35,401 nucleotides of DNA, from contig NZ_FOXB01000023.1 in the NCBI RefSeq assembly GCF_900115615.1, forward strand, positions 1-35,401. Direction: 5' to 3'. This document shows, in pieces, positions 7,209 to 15,998 of this stretch. Origin of the DNA: Hydrogenimonas thermophila (GTDB lineage: Bacteria > Campylobacterota > Campylobacteria > Campylobacterales > Hydrogenimonadaceae). Under the pieces are notes generated by a model. It had not been told where the DNA came from. It saw only the letters and a program-made list of their open reading frames with translations, and made no database searches. The position numbers and the translations under genes are program-made. Position 1 is the stretch's first letter; every line of letters starts with the position of its first letter.

Positions 7209-9717
7209 CGATTAGTCTGCTATATTTGTTATAGATTTGATTACCCAACTCTTCATCTAAAGCTTGAATGTAGAGATTAAGATGCTCATTATATTGATCA
7301 GGAATCATTAAAACCCAGTCTGTTTTACTCTCCCAAATCTTTACGCCATCTATAGATGAACTCCTTTTATCTTTGGCATACTCAAGGAATTTCCGCATAA
7401 TTTTGCCCTTTAAAGATTGTGGACAGGGAACTTGGTAAGTTGCATAAAAAAAGCGAGACATCTCTTTAGCGACATTGGAGAGTTTAACCTTATGACGTGC
7501 CAAAAGCTCCATAATCTTCAAACTTGCATACATAGCGTCACGATGAAGAGCAAACTCAGTAAAAGCGTAGTTTCCATCTATGGTAGCAATAAGATCAAAC
7601 TCATTAAGAGTTTCTGATTTAAAGTTAGCATACTTTCCACGCTCTATAATGAGATATTTAAATAGTTGATCCATAAGATCAGGTGCCCAAGTTGGAAGAA
7701 AAACGTGCATTTTTCTCTCTTTTAATTCAGCCTCCATATTCATCAACTCTAAAACAGCGATCAAAGCTTCTACCTTATTTAGCACCTCTCCCCTGTCTGT
7801 AACAAGTGTTAGAGACTGACCGTGCGGATCAATAAGTATGCCCATATTTAAACCCAAATTTTTGACAATATCAGAGATATCCTTCTTCGATTTCATCTTA
7901 TAGTGTTCAATATTGGCAAGCTTTTTCTCATCTTTATATGTATTTAACATAATGTTGTCGATCTGAAGATTTGTAATCATTTGAGGAAAAAAATCTTTAG
8001 TTATACCAAACATCAGATCTACCGCTACGCGAAAACCACTATTTTTAATAGTTTTACCATCTATTGAACTCTCTAAAGCATCTTTATAGTTTTGGTACTC
8101 ACTCTTGCTGTAGAAATCTCTCTCATAGATATTACCAATTTGAGAGTAGTCAACTCTTCTAAAATCCTCTTTGAAAAAGCTCTTCTCAATTCTCTTTGCA
8201 CTATTGTGATCAAGCCTGAGACCCTCTTCATTATATAGCGTGATCTCAATATTGGCAGGATCGCTTAAACTTTTACGAAAATAGGCTCCAGCTATAATAT
8301 TTTCATCACTCTGAATATTGTAACGAAGCAGAGATGGGGGAACTGCGTGCAAGTCCAACACATCAACCCCTGCTGAGAGAAGTCCTCCTACAAATGCCCG
8401 TTTGATCATACGTGGACTCTTATCATAATCGCGTCCTATAAGTACACAACTTCCAATTGGCAATTGAGATCCAAACGCCTCTGCTATCTTACAAGCCATT
8501 CCACAGCTTATCTCAACATTACTCTTTCCTACAATGCTTCCGCTCTCAAAAATGGCATTTCTATATTTTGTACCTAAAACGATACTATTATTTACAATAG
8601 CGGTCGGCTCTATCTCCTTTTCTGGCCAAACCGTAACATCCTGCTCAAAAGTTGCAAGTTTTCCAATGTCACAACCCTCTGCAAGAATCAGACCAGCTTT
8701 TGCCGTTACGCTATCTCCTATTTTATTGTCATTACATATTACAGCATTATCTAACACTACACTGTTACCTACTGAAATATCATCCCAAAAGATTGAGTTT
8801 CGTAAGCGACACCCTTTTCCAAAAGTTACATTATCGCCTACTACTACATTATGAAGCCTACTCCCCTCACCAACTGTTACATTATCGCCAATTACGACAG
8901 TATCTACAATATTTATATTAGCATCAACTTTACTGTTGCCGGTCATATAGAGTGTTCCTTCAGGATACTCAATCTTTCTTCCGGAGATTTGAAACTTTAA
9001 CCTTCTATTCGATATATCATCATATAGATCACGGTAACTCTCAGGATTACCAACATCGCGCCAATACCCTGTAGCGTTATAGCCTAAAAGATCTACACTC
9101 TCTCTCATCAGTAAAGGAAAGAGATCTTTTGCAAAATCAAAACTCTCTCCAACGGGAATATAATCAAGAATCTCCGGCTCTATCACATAGATTCCTGTAT
9201 TGATAGTATCGCTAAAGACCTCTCCCCAACTCGGTTTTTCCAAAAACTTCTCTATCTTTCCATCTTCATTTGCTATAACCACACCAAACTGCAAAGGATT
9301 CTCTACAGAGGTCAATGTAATAGTAAGTTTGGAATCTCTCTCTTCGTGATAGTCCAAAATCTCTCTAAAATCAAAGTCTGTAACAAGGTCACCGCTGACA
9401 ATCATAAAAGTGGTATCTAAAAACTCTCTTCCAAACCCTACAGCTCCTGCTGTTCCATAGTCATCATCAGGAACTACATATTGAATCTTTACTCCCCACT
9501 TACTGCCATCTTGAAAATACTCTTTTATTATTTCAGGTTTAAAGTAAAGAAGTATCACTATATCATCAATGCCTGTTTCAATGAGTCTATTTAATGTATG
9601 CTCCATCATTGGTAGATTCATTATTGAAAGCATCGGTTTAGGGACAGAGTTTGTCAACGGTTGAATGCGGGTACCAAACCCGCCTGCCATCATTACAGCC
9701 TTTATATTTTTGGACAC
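7201..9717 (-). CDS. Sugar nucleotidyltransferase fused to degenerate phosphomannomutase-like domain
   Basis: A three-part protein of 838 residues. First, a nucleotidyltransferase (about 5-235) with the pyrophosphorylase signature AGGFGTRIQPLT and PKPML at 11-30, and Asp110 in VSGDLV. Second, hexapeptide repeats forming a left-handed beta-helix (about 255-390). Third, a phosphohexomutase-like part (about 400-838). In the third part the phosphoserine loop, normally T-A-S-H-N-P, reads YFRKSLSDPAN (479-489), and the metal loop, normally DGDxDR, reads DPHGQSL. The mutase activity is therefore probably lost. Proteins of this build are usually called mannose-1-phosphate guanylyltransferases, but the nucleotide and sugar are not readable. 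The start is GTG at 9717, with GGAAA about 7 nt upstream, 15 nt after pfkA. Its place among glucan genes suggests a role in glycogen precursor supply or control. Confidence 0.85.
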   Translation of the reverse strand: MSKNIKAVMMAGGFGTRIQPLTNSVPKPMLSIMNLPMMEHTLNRLIETGIDDIVILLYFKPEIIKEYFQDGSKWGVKIQYVVPDDDYGTAGAVGFGREFLDTTFMIVSGDLVTDFDFREILDYHEERDSKLTITLTSVENPLQFGVVIANEDGKIEKFLEKPSWGEVFSDTINTGIYVIEPEILDYIPVGESFDFAKDLFPLLMRESVDLLGYNATGYWRDVGNPESYRDLYDDISNRRLKFQISGRKIEYPEGTLYMTGNSKVDANINIVDTVVIGDNVTVGEGSRLHNVVVGDNVTFGKGCRLRNSIFWDDISVGNSVVLDNAVICNDNKIGDSVTAKAGLILAEGCDIGKLATFEQDVTVWPEKEIEPTAIVNNSIVLGTKYRNAIFESGSIVGKSNVEISCGMACKIAEAFGSQLPIGSCVLIGRDYDKSPRMIKRAFVGGLLSAGVDVLDLHAVPPSLLRYNIQSDENIIAGAYFRKSLSDPANIEITLYNEEGLRLDHNSAKRIEKSFFKEDFRRVDYSQIGNIYERDFYSKSEYQNYKDALESSIDGKTIKNSGFRVAVDLMFGITKDFFPQMITNLQIDNIMLNTYKDEKKLANIEHYKMKSKKDISDIVKNLGLNMGILIDPHGQSLTLVTDRGEVLNKVEALIAVLELMNMEAELKERKMHVFLPTWAPDLMDQLFKYLIIERGKYANFKSETLNEFDLIATIDGNYAFTEFALHRDAMYASLKIMELLARHKVKLSNVAKEMSRFFYATYQVPCPQSLKGKIMRKFLEYAKDKRSSSIDGVKIWESKTDWVLMIPDQYNEHLNLYIQALDEELGNQIYNKYSRLIGD

Positions 9718-9732
9718 TACGATTTCCTTTTT

Positions 9733-10692
9733 TTAATCTAACTTATTCAACATACCAAGAAGCTCCGGATTTATAGTATATCTATTATCTACAACTTCAC
9801 TAATTTCACACATTCCATATTGACCATTTTTAATAACCACAACTTTGTTGGAAGATGTGTTTGCAAGCAGATGATCAACTGCACGAATAGTAAACTCAAA
9901 TGCAAGCATTCGATCATAAACTGTTGGGCTTCCACCTCTTTGGATGTGCCCCAAAACTGTTATGCGACTCTCCATACCTACACTATTTTCGAGCCACTGT
10001 GCTATCTCATTTGTCTTTTTAGTTCCCTCAGCAACAATAGATAAGATATAGTTTCTACCATTTGCTATCTCTCTTTTTAAATGCTCTTCAACAACGCTTT
10101 TATTAAAATCTACTTCAGGAACTATACATATCTCAGCACCGCTGGTTATGGCTGAAACAATGGCAAGATAACCGCAATCGCGCCCCATTACCTCAACAAT
10201 AAATGCACGGCTGAATGTAGAGGCTGTATCGCGTATCTTGTCCAGTGCATCGCGTATGACATTTAAAGCTGTATCTACGCCAAGACAGATATCTGTTCCA
10301 TATATATCGTTATCTATGGTTGTCGGAATCCCAACAAAGTTGAGGTCAAACTCTCTACTCATAAGATCCATAGCCCTAAAAGATCCATCACCGCCAAGAA
10401 CAACAAGACCAGTAACATCACTCTTAACAAGATTTTCATAAGCCTGTTTCCTATACTTATATTCATAAAATCGTTTAGATCTTGATGAGCGAATAATCGC
10501 ACCACCACGATGGACGATCCCCGCTACATCTTTATGTGTAGCCCTCTCTATCTGCCCATCTATTAAGCCCTCCAACCCGTTATATACAAAGTATGGAATT
10601 TCACCTTTTTCATAAACATAATCTACGAATCTCTTAATTGCAGGATTCATCCCCGGCGCATCACCGCCCGAACACATTATTGCAAGTGACAT
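9733..10692 (-). CDS. pfkA: 6-phosphofructokinase
   Basis: Phosphorylates fructose 6-phosphate to fructose 1,6-bisphosphate, committing hexose phosphate to glycolysis. It has the usual short-form length (319 residues). Motifs in order: SGGDAPGMN (8-16), GGDGSF (100-105; Gly103 after the Asp is the ATP-type residue), PTTIDNDI with catalytic Asp127, EVMGRDCGY (167-175), GHIQRGGSPT. Residue 124 is Thr, where the E. coli enzyme has Gly and PPi-dependent enzymes have Lys, so phosphoryl-donor preference is probably ATP but not certain. AAAGGA lies a suitable distance before the ATG. It heads the run pfkA, nucleotidyltransferase fusion, GH57, GH57. Campylobacter and Helicobacter lack this enzyme, so its presence is a distinguishing trait. 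Confidence 0.92.
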   Translation of the reverse strand: MSLAIMCSGGDAPGMNPAIKRFVDYVYEKGEIPYFVYNGLEGLIDGQIERATHKDVAGIVHRGGAIIRSSRSKRFYEYKYRKQAYENLVKSDVTGLVVLGGDGSFRAMDLMSREFDLNFVGIPTTIDNDIYGTDICLGVDTALNVIRDALDKIRDTASTFSRAFIVEVMGRDCGYLAIVSAITSGAEICIVPEVDFNKSVVEEHLKREIANGRNYILSIVAEGTKKTNEIAQWLENSVGMESRITVLGHIQRGGSPTVYDRMLAFEFTIRAVDHLLANTSSNKVVVIKNGQYGMCEISEVVDNRYTINPELLGMLNKLD

Positions 10693-10758
10693 ATAATTCC
10701 TTTTTTACAAAATATAACAAATAAATTGTAATATATGGAATCTTTTAACAGCTGAAAT

Positions 10759-10764
10759 ATTATA
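10759..10764 (-). promoter_or_regulatory. Candidate -10 box for pfkA
   Basis: TATAAT on the minus strand, giving a leader of about 60 nt before pfkA. No matching -35 was found. It lies in the 165-bp gap shared with the divergent toxin-antitoxin promoter. Confidence 0.35.
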
Positions 10765-10809
10765 AATTTTTATTGCAGAAAAAGTGCAGGAGTTTTCAGA
10801 TTAATTTGG

Positions 10810-10838
10810 TTGACAACTTGACATATAAAAGATATAAT
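10810..10838 (+). promoter_or_regulatory. Perfect consensus sigma-70 promoter of the toxin-antitoxin operon
   Basis: TTGACA at 10810-10815, 17 nt, TATAAT at 10833-10838: both boxes and the spacer are exact consensus. A second TTGACA at 10818-10823 has too short a spacing to serve the same -10. AGGAGG at 10846-10851 follows at once, 6 nt before the ATG, so the leader is only a few bases. No other gene in the window has a -35 like this. Confidence 0.75.
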
Positions 10839-10857
10839 CCAAAAAAGGAGGTTTAAT

Positions 10858-11103
10858 ATGCAAACTATTCAAGTAGCTGAATTGAAGTCTCACTTTTCAG
10901 ACGTCTTAAAAAGTATAAAAAATGAGGGTGAACAATTCATTATCGAATATGGTAAACAACATGAAAAAGTAGCTATGCTAATTCCTTATGACAAAAATAT
11001 AGAGATTCAAAATCAAAGGGAGTTTGGATTGTACAAAGGTAAAGGTGGGTTTTCTATAAAAGATGATTTTGAGATGAGTGATGAAGAGTTATTAGGAATA
11101 TGA
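10858..11103 (+). CDS. Phd/YefM-family antitoxin
   Basis: An 81-residue antitoxin of a type II toxin-antitoxin pair. The N-terminal half has the Phd/YefM pattern (IQVAELKSHFSDVLKSIKN followed by a hydrophobic, DNA-binding dimer core). The acidic C-terminal tail (KDDFEMSDEELLGI) is the kind that wraps a PIN toxin. It is expected to neutralise the toxin and repress its own promoter. AGGAGG sits 6 nt before the ATG, making a strong translation start. The gene overlaps the toxin by 4 nt (ATGA). It is placed as a plus-strand insert within minus-strand sugar genes. Confidence 0.85.
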   Translation: MQTIQVAELKSHFSDVLKSIKNEGEQFIIEYGKQHEKVAMLIPYDKNIEIQNQREFGLYKGKGGFSIKDDFEMSDEELLGI

Positions 11104-11501
11104 AAAAATATCTTATCGATACTCATATATTTTTATGGCTCGTTTTTGATCCAGAAAAAGTTAATACCAAGAAACTTGAAATACTAAAAGATCCGCAAAA
11201 TAAAATTTTTATTGCAAGTATTTCATTTTGGGAGATATCTCTCAAATACAATCTTGGTAAACTTAGTCTTAGTGGACTAACCCCTGATGAATTACCAAAA
11301 GTAGCTCAAAAGATGGGGATCGATACCTTAGAGATTGAAAAAGAGGTAATGGCTAGTTTTTATAAGCTTCCTAAAGTTCAAACCCACAAAGATCCATTTG
11401 ATCGAATAATTATTTGGCAATGTATTAATGACAATATAACACTTATTTCTCAAGATCGAAAATTTAGTGAATATGAAAGTTTTGGTTTAAAAACTTTTTA
11501 A
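11100..11501 (+). CDS. PIN-domain toxin (VapC-type ribonuclease)
   Basis: A 133-residue PIN-domain protein, a metal-dependent ribonuclease toxin. Acidic active-site candidates are Asp7 (YLIDTHIFLW), Glu45 (ISFWEISLKY), Asp98/Asp101 (HKDPFDRII) and Asp119 (ISQDRKF). The set is complete, so it should be active. It belongs to the PIN branch that pairs with Phd-type antitoxins. Its ATG overlaps the antitoxin stop, so translation is coupled and the antitoxin is made first. Its stop codon lies only 3 nt from the stop of the convergent phosphorylase-like gene, with no terminator in between. Confidence 0.85.
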   Translation: MKKYLIDTHIFLWLVFDPEKVNTKKLEILKDPQNKIFIASISFWEISLKYNLGKLSLSGLTPDELPKVAQKMGIDTLEIEKEVMASFYKLPKVQTHKDPFDRIIIWQCINDNITLISQDRKFSEYESFGLKTF

Positions 11502-11504
11502 TTT

Positions 11505-13142
11505 TTAAAAATATAGCTTTTCATAGTACTCATCAGCCATTCTGGATGAGTCAAAATATGCCAAAATGTCATTCATAGCATTTTTGGCTATCATAAGCCA
11601 CTCTTTCTCATTTTCATAATAGGTAGGAATAATAGTGTTTTCCAACTTTTGCATCATAGTAAGATAGTCCAATCTATCGATCTCATCATTTGGAAGTGAA
11701 GGGTCAGAGTGAGGAATAGTAAAAGAGTTTACTCCATCTTTTTGAAACTCTGCATGCCATCCATCATCAATAGAAAAGTGGATTGAAGCGTTAATTCCAG
11801 CAGTCATTCCACTGGTTCCGCTTGCTTCTCGCCCCCATCTTGGAGTATTTAGCCAAAGATCACTTCCCTGCTTGAGAAGTCTAGAGAGTCTAAGCTCATA
11901 TCCTGTAAGAATTGCTACATTTTTAAACTCTTTACTCATCATTATGAGATCATTAAACATATGTACAGCTCTATTGTCAAGAGGGTAAGGCTTTCCTGCC
12001 CAAATGATCTGAACAGGACGATCTCTGTTTGAAACAAGCTCTCTAAAACGCTCCATATCATAAATCAAAAGCCCTGGACGTTTATACTCGGCAAATCTTC
12101 TTGCCCATACTATTGTCAATATATCTGGATCAAACAGTTTACCTGTCTGATCTGCAACCTCTTCAAAGAGTCTATATTTCAAATGCTTTTTTCGCCCTAC
12201 AAGCTGATAATCTTCATGCTCTTGCATCCAACTCATCAACTGTTTATCTGCCCAGTAACGCATATTTTGAGCATTTGTAATACTTATGATTTCACACCTG
12301 CCTTTAACATCCTGCCACATCTCATTTGCAACACTTTTATGTATCTTTGAAACAGCATTAGCACGTTTCGATGTCTTTAATGCACCAACAGTCAAAGAGA
12401 AGTGTTCATCATAATAGTCCAATTTTTTCTGCATATCTTCTACACTGAAACCGTTGAAAAATCCCATTCTAAAAAGCAAATATACATTATGCTCCTCATT
12501 ACCAGCCATCTCTGGAGTATGTGTTGTAAAAACAACATATTTTTTCAAATTTTCAAGATTTGAATACCTCTTCATTAACTCAAAAACAAGAGGTAAAGAG
12601 TGTCCTTCATTCATATGATAAACATCAACATCAACACCCATAGCCTCAAGAACTTTAACACCACCTATTCCAAGTACAATCTCTTGAGCTATACGAGTCT
12701 CTTCGTTTGCATCATAGAGCTTATGGCAAATAGTTCTAGATAGATGATCATTTTCAAAGCAGTCAGTTGTTAAAAATATAACTGGGGCTGTGTCAAATGT
12801 AGTTGCAGGTAGAAGATAGGCTTTAACAGTTACAGGTTTTGAGTTTATTGTTACCTCAACCTTTATGCTAGTATCTTCTAAGAAGTAGTAAAATTTACGT
12901 TTATAATCTATTTTAAGCGTATTATCTTCGTGTCTGCTCTGATCATAGTAGCCATAACTCCAGAGCATTCCAACGCCTATAAGCTTCTGCCTTCTGTCAT
13001 TGGCACTGCGCATATGTGAACCGGCAAGAAACCCCAATCCACCTGAGTATGTCTTTAGAGCCTGATCAATTGCAAACTCCATTGAAAAATATGCTACTTG
13101 GCAACTAAACTCTTCAGCAACTGTGTATGGGTAGAGGTCCAT
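11505..13142 (-). CDS. GT35 alpha-glucan phosphorylase-like protein lacking the PLP lysine
   Basis: A 545-residue member of the short glycogen/maltodextrin phosphorylase group, which normally releases glucose 1-phosphate from alpha-glucan using pyridoxal phosphate. Conserved parts: VAYFSMEFAI and YSGGLGFLAG at the N-terminus, HMNEGHSLPL (176-185), FTTHTPEMAG (205-214), WARRFAEYKRP (346-356), IWAGKPYPLD and EASGTSGM (439-446). The residue after SGTSGM is the Schiff-base lysine in working phosphorylases; here it is Thr447, codon ACT read on the minus strand at 11804-11802. All other landmarks look intact. Either the protein acts without covalent PLP (another transferase, a hydrolase or a glucan-binding regulator), or a different residue holds the cofactor. 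It lies 5 nt after pgi, in one operon. The Shine-Dalgarno is weak. Confidence 0.85.
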   Translation of the reverse strand: MDLYPYTVAEEFSCQVAYFSMEFAIDQALKTYSGGLGFLAGSHMRSANDRRQKLIGVGMLWSYGYYDQSRHEDNTLKIDYKRKFYYFLEDTSIKVEVTINSKPVTVKAYLLPATTFDTAPVIFLTTDCFENDHLSRTICHKLYDANEETRIAQEIVLGIGGVKVLEAMGVDVDVYHMNEGHSLPLVFELMKRYSNLENLKKYVVFTTHTPEMAGNEEHNVYLLFRMGFFNGFSVEDMQKKLDYYDEHFSLTVGALKTSKRANAVSKIHKSVANEMWQDVKGRCEIISITNAQNMRYWADKQLMSWMQEHEDYQLVGRKKHLKYRLFEEVADQTGKLFDPDILTIVWARRFAEYKRPGLLIYDMERFRELVSNRDRPVQIIWAGKPYPLDNRAVHMFNDLIMMSKEFKNVAILTGYELRLSRLLKQGSDLWLNTPRWGREASGTSGMTAGINASIHFSIDDGWHAEFQKDGVNSFTIPHSDPSLPNDEIDRLDYLTMMQKLENTIIPTYYENEKEWLMIAKNAMNDILAYFDSSRMADEYYEKLYF

Positions 13143-13147
13143 AAAAG

Positions 13148-14401
13148 TTATTTCTTAAATTTATCTGCAAGAATACGCTTGCCTAGCTCAACTCCTGGTT
13201 GATTGTAAGTATCTATATTTAGTATTGCTCCAGTAAGCGAGGTTAAAATTTCATAATATAAAATCAACTCTCCTATGTTTGTTTCACTTAATTTATCTAA
13301 AATAATTGCATCAACAGGAACACCCTGCTGTGCAATTGCTTCACGAGTTGCATCACACTCTGCATTGATTAGCTCATTAAATGTGTGTCCATTTACAAAG
13401 TCGCACTTTTGGATACCCTCAAGCGTTATATCCGGAATGAGAATATCATTTTCAAAATCTTCTATCTTTATGAAAGTTACAGTTTTATCTATTGGTCCTT
13501 CAATAATAAGTTGCAAAAAGGAGTGTTGATCTATAGAGCCAATCTGTCCTAGAGGAGTTAGACCTACTCTATTTCCACTTTTATCTATTTTTCCAAGTGA
13601 TTCTCCCCATAACTGAACATACCACTTAGTAAAATCATCAAGAAATGATGCATATGCAAAAAGAACATTCATTCTATATTTTTCCCAATTGGTTGCAATA
13701 AAAGCAGCTTTAAGAAGAATATGATCCTCTTCTCTGTTAAAAAAACGACGAACTATTTTTGCTCCACCCTCTAAAATAGAGCAGCAATCATAACCAGCAA
13801 GAGTCAAAGGAACAATACCAACTGCACTTAAAACAGAGAAGCGACCTCCTACATTGTGAGGAATGGTATATACCTTAATTCCATATCTATCTGCAAAGCG
13901 GCAAAGTACAGACCCCTCATCTGTTATGGCTATTAGACGATCTTTATCATCTCCATTTAGATCAAGATTAAAATGCGATATAACTACTTTAAAAAGAGAC
14001 ATAGTTTCAATTGTAGAACCAGATTTTGATATAACAATAAAGATAGTCTTCTCTTTATCCATTGAGGCAAACTTTTTAGAGATTTCTACAGGGTCAGGAT
14101 TTTCAAAAAAGATCAATCTTTTTGCTTGAGGATATTTGTGTCTTAACATAGAATCTATCGCTTTAGCTCCGAGTGAAGAGCCTCCTATGCCAATTACTGC
14201 TATTGTGTCACTATTTTTTATAGTTTCAGATGATGACAAAGCCTCTACTTCAGTTACTATCATTTTAGAATCTTCAGGAAGATTATAGTAACCAGCTACT
14301 CCATTTTCACACTCTTCTACAACTCTACAAAATGCTTCATCCATTAAATTACTTATATTTTCATCTATATTAAACTCAAAATCTCTTTGAAACTTGACCA
14401 T
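13148..14401 (-). CDS. pgi: Glucose-6-phosphate isomerase
   Basis: Interconverts glucose 6-phosphate and fructose 6-phosphate. It has the short bacterial form (417 residues): GIGGSSLGAKA (71-81), SKSGSTIET (125-133) for phosphate binding, NVGGRFSVLSAVG, LWGESLGK with the catalytic Glu, DQHSF, and QPGVELGK with the C-terminal Lys near 409. AAGGG lies about 6 nt before the ATG. It heads the pgi to phosphorylase-like operon and joins glucan breakdown products to Pfk further along the same strand. Confidence 0.93.
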   Translation of the reverse strand: MVKFQRDFEFNIDENISNLMDEAFCRVVEECENGVAGYYNLPEDSKMIVTEVEALSSSETIKNSDTIAVIGIGGSSLGAKAIDSMLRHKYPQAKRLIFFENPDPVEISKKFASMDKEKTIFIVISKSGSTIETMSLFKVVISHFNLDLNGDDKDRLIAITDEGSVLCRFADRYGIKVYTIPHNVGGRFSVLSAVGIVPLTLAGYDCCSILEGGAKIVRRFFNREEDHILLKAAFIATNWEKYRMNVLFAYASFLDDFTKWYVQLWGESLGKIDKSGNRVGLTPLGQIGSIDQHSFLQLIIEGPIDKTVTFIKIEDFENDILIPDITLEGIQKCDFVNGHTFNELINAECDATREAIAQQGVPVDAIILDKLSETNIGELILYYEILTSLTGAILNIDTYNQPGVELGKRILADKFKK

Positions 14402-14431
14402 TTAAAACCCTTAATGAAACAAATTAAATGT

Positions 14432-14437
14432 ATTATA
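14432..14437 (-). promoter_or_regulatory. Candidate -10 box for pgi
   Basis: TATAAT on the minus strand, about 30 nt before the pgi start, in the 159-bp gap divergent from mgtE. No -35 was recognised. On the other strand of the same gap TAAAAT near 14514-14519 is a weaker candidate -10 for mgtE. Nothing else was seen in the gap. Confidence 0.4.
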
Positions 14438-14560
14438 CTTATATATAACCTTTGATTTTATAAAAGATTTAACTAATCAATATACGTTATTAATGAAATA
14501 TTCATCAATTTAAGATAAAATCACAAACAAAAGAAAGAAAATGTTACAAGAAGGTAATTA

Positions 14561-15952
14561 GTGGCTGATAATAGAAAAGATAGAGAAGCAAATAAAACGA
14601 TTGATGATTTAATTGTAGATATAGAACGTAGAATAAAACTTTTTCAGGAAGGTATAGATGAGAATGCTCAAGCATATGAGATTGCAGAGCTTCTTGAAGA
14701 GGTACGTGAGCTAAATAAAGAAAGATATATTGAGCTACTTAAATCATTCCCTGAAGATCTTAAAGCAGATGTACTCTCAGAGCTTTCAAAAAATGCTCAG
14801 GAAGATGCTTTAGAGGCAATAGATGCCAAAGAGTTGGCAGATATCATTGAAGAGATGGATACTGACGATGCTGCCGATATTGTTCAACAAATTGAAGAGT
14901 TAGATGAGTCCAAAGCAAAAAAGGTTCTAAATGAGATAGATGAAGCTGAAAGTAAAGTCATTCGTGCACTCATCAGCTATGATGAAGATGAAGCTGGTGC
15001 TTACATGCAAACTGAGCTCTTTAAAGCTCATATTGATGAAACTATAGGTGAATCTATAAAACGCCTTAAAGAGCTAAAAAATAGAGAAGAGCTTGATAAT
15101 GCATATCATGTATTTATTGTAGATAATAAAAACCGTTTTTTAGGCATGATGCCTATGGAAGATCTGGTTTTGCAAGGACCTAATGAAGTTTACAGAAATG
15201 TTTTGGAAAAAGAGGGTGCTCTTACTGTCACAGTTAAACCAAATGATCCTATTGACAAAGTTATTGAGCTTGCTGGTAACTACAATATGAACGTCATCCC
15301 TGTTGTAGATAATTGGGGGATTCTTCTTGGTCGTATTACGGCAGACGACATTTATGATTTGATGGAGAAACAAGCAACCGATCAAATCTATGGAATGGCT
15401 GGTGTTCAAGAAGAGTCTGAAGAGAGTGAAAATATCATTAAAGCAGGAAAAACACGTGCATTTTGGCTGGGAGTTAACTTAATAACTGCTATAGCAGCTT
15501 CTGTTGTCATTGGATTATTTGATTCAACAATACAATCAATTGTTGCTTTAGCTGTACTGATGCCTATAGTAGCCTCTATGGGTGGAAATGCCGGTACTCA
15601 GTCACTAACAGTTACTGTACGTCAGTTGGCTCTGGGAGACATTGATCCAACTGAGGCTAAACAGGTAATAAAAAAAGAGGTTCTGCTCTCTTTGGGCAAC
15701 GGTTTAGTTTATGCAGTTGTTATGGGACTCATAGCCTACTTTTGGTTTAATATGCCAATGCTTGGCGTAGTAATTGGTCTATCTATGATAATAAACCTCT
15801 TCTTTGCAGGTTTTTTTGGTGCACTGATCCCATTGGTACTAAAGGGATTGGGAATAGATCCAGCAGTTGGTTCTTCTGTTTTACTTACAACTGTTACAGA
15901 TGTTGTAGGTTTTTTCAGTTTTTTAGGACTTGCAACTCTTATTCTTCTTTAA
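14561..15952 (+). CDS. mgtE: Magnesium transporter MgtE
   Basis: An inner-membrane Mg2+ channel gated by its own cytoplasmic domain. The N-terminal acidic helical domain (about 1-130) contains the repeated DALEAIDAKELADIIEEMD / DAADIVQQIEEL pattern that senses Mg2+. A CBS pair follows (about 140-265), then the plug helix and five membrane segments (about 300-463). The pore signature GGNAGTQ starts at residue 341. The length (463) is normal. It starts with GTG at 14561, with AAGGT shortly upstream. It is the first gene rightwards from the divergent pgi and appears monocistronic. Confidence 0.93.
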   Translation: MADNRKDREANKTIDDLIVDIERRIKLFQEGIDENAQAYEIAELLEEVRELNKERYIELLKSFPEDLKADVLSELSKNAQEDALEAIDAKELADIIEEMDTDDAADIVQQIEELDESKAKKVLNEIDEAESKVIRALISYDEDEAGAYMQTELFKAHIDETIGESIKRLKELKNREELDNAYHVFIVDNKNRFLGMMPMEDLVLQGPNEVYRNVLEKEGALTVTVKPNDPIDKVIELAGNYNMNVIPVVDNWGILLGRITADDIYDLMEKQATDQIYGMAGVQEESEESENIIKAGKTRAFWLGVNLITAIAASVVIGLFDSTIQSIVALAVLMPIVASMGGNAGTQSLTVTVRQLALGDIDPTEAKQVIKKEVLLSLGNGLVYAVVMGLIAYFWFNMPMLGVVIGLSMIINLFFAGFFGALIPLVLKGLGIDPAVGSSVLLTTVTDVVGFFSFLGLATLILL

Positions 15953-15998
15953 ATTAGAAAAAACTGATCTGCACTAACCATACATCAAAGTTTGCTAC

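Noticed and set aside
13275-13529. Plus-strand open frame inside pgi
   Set aside because: No ribosome-binding site, and pgi is fully conserved through this region.
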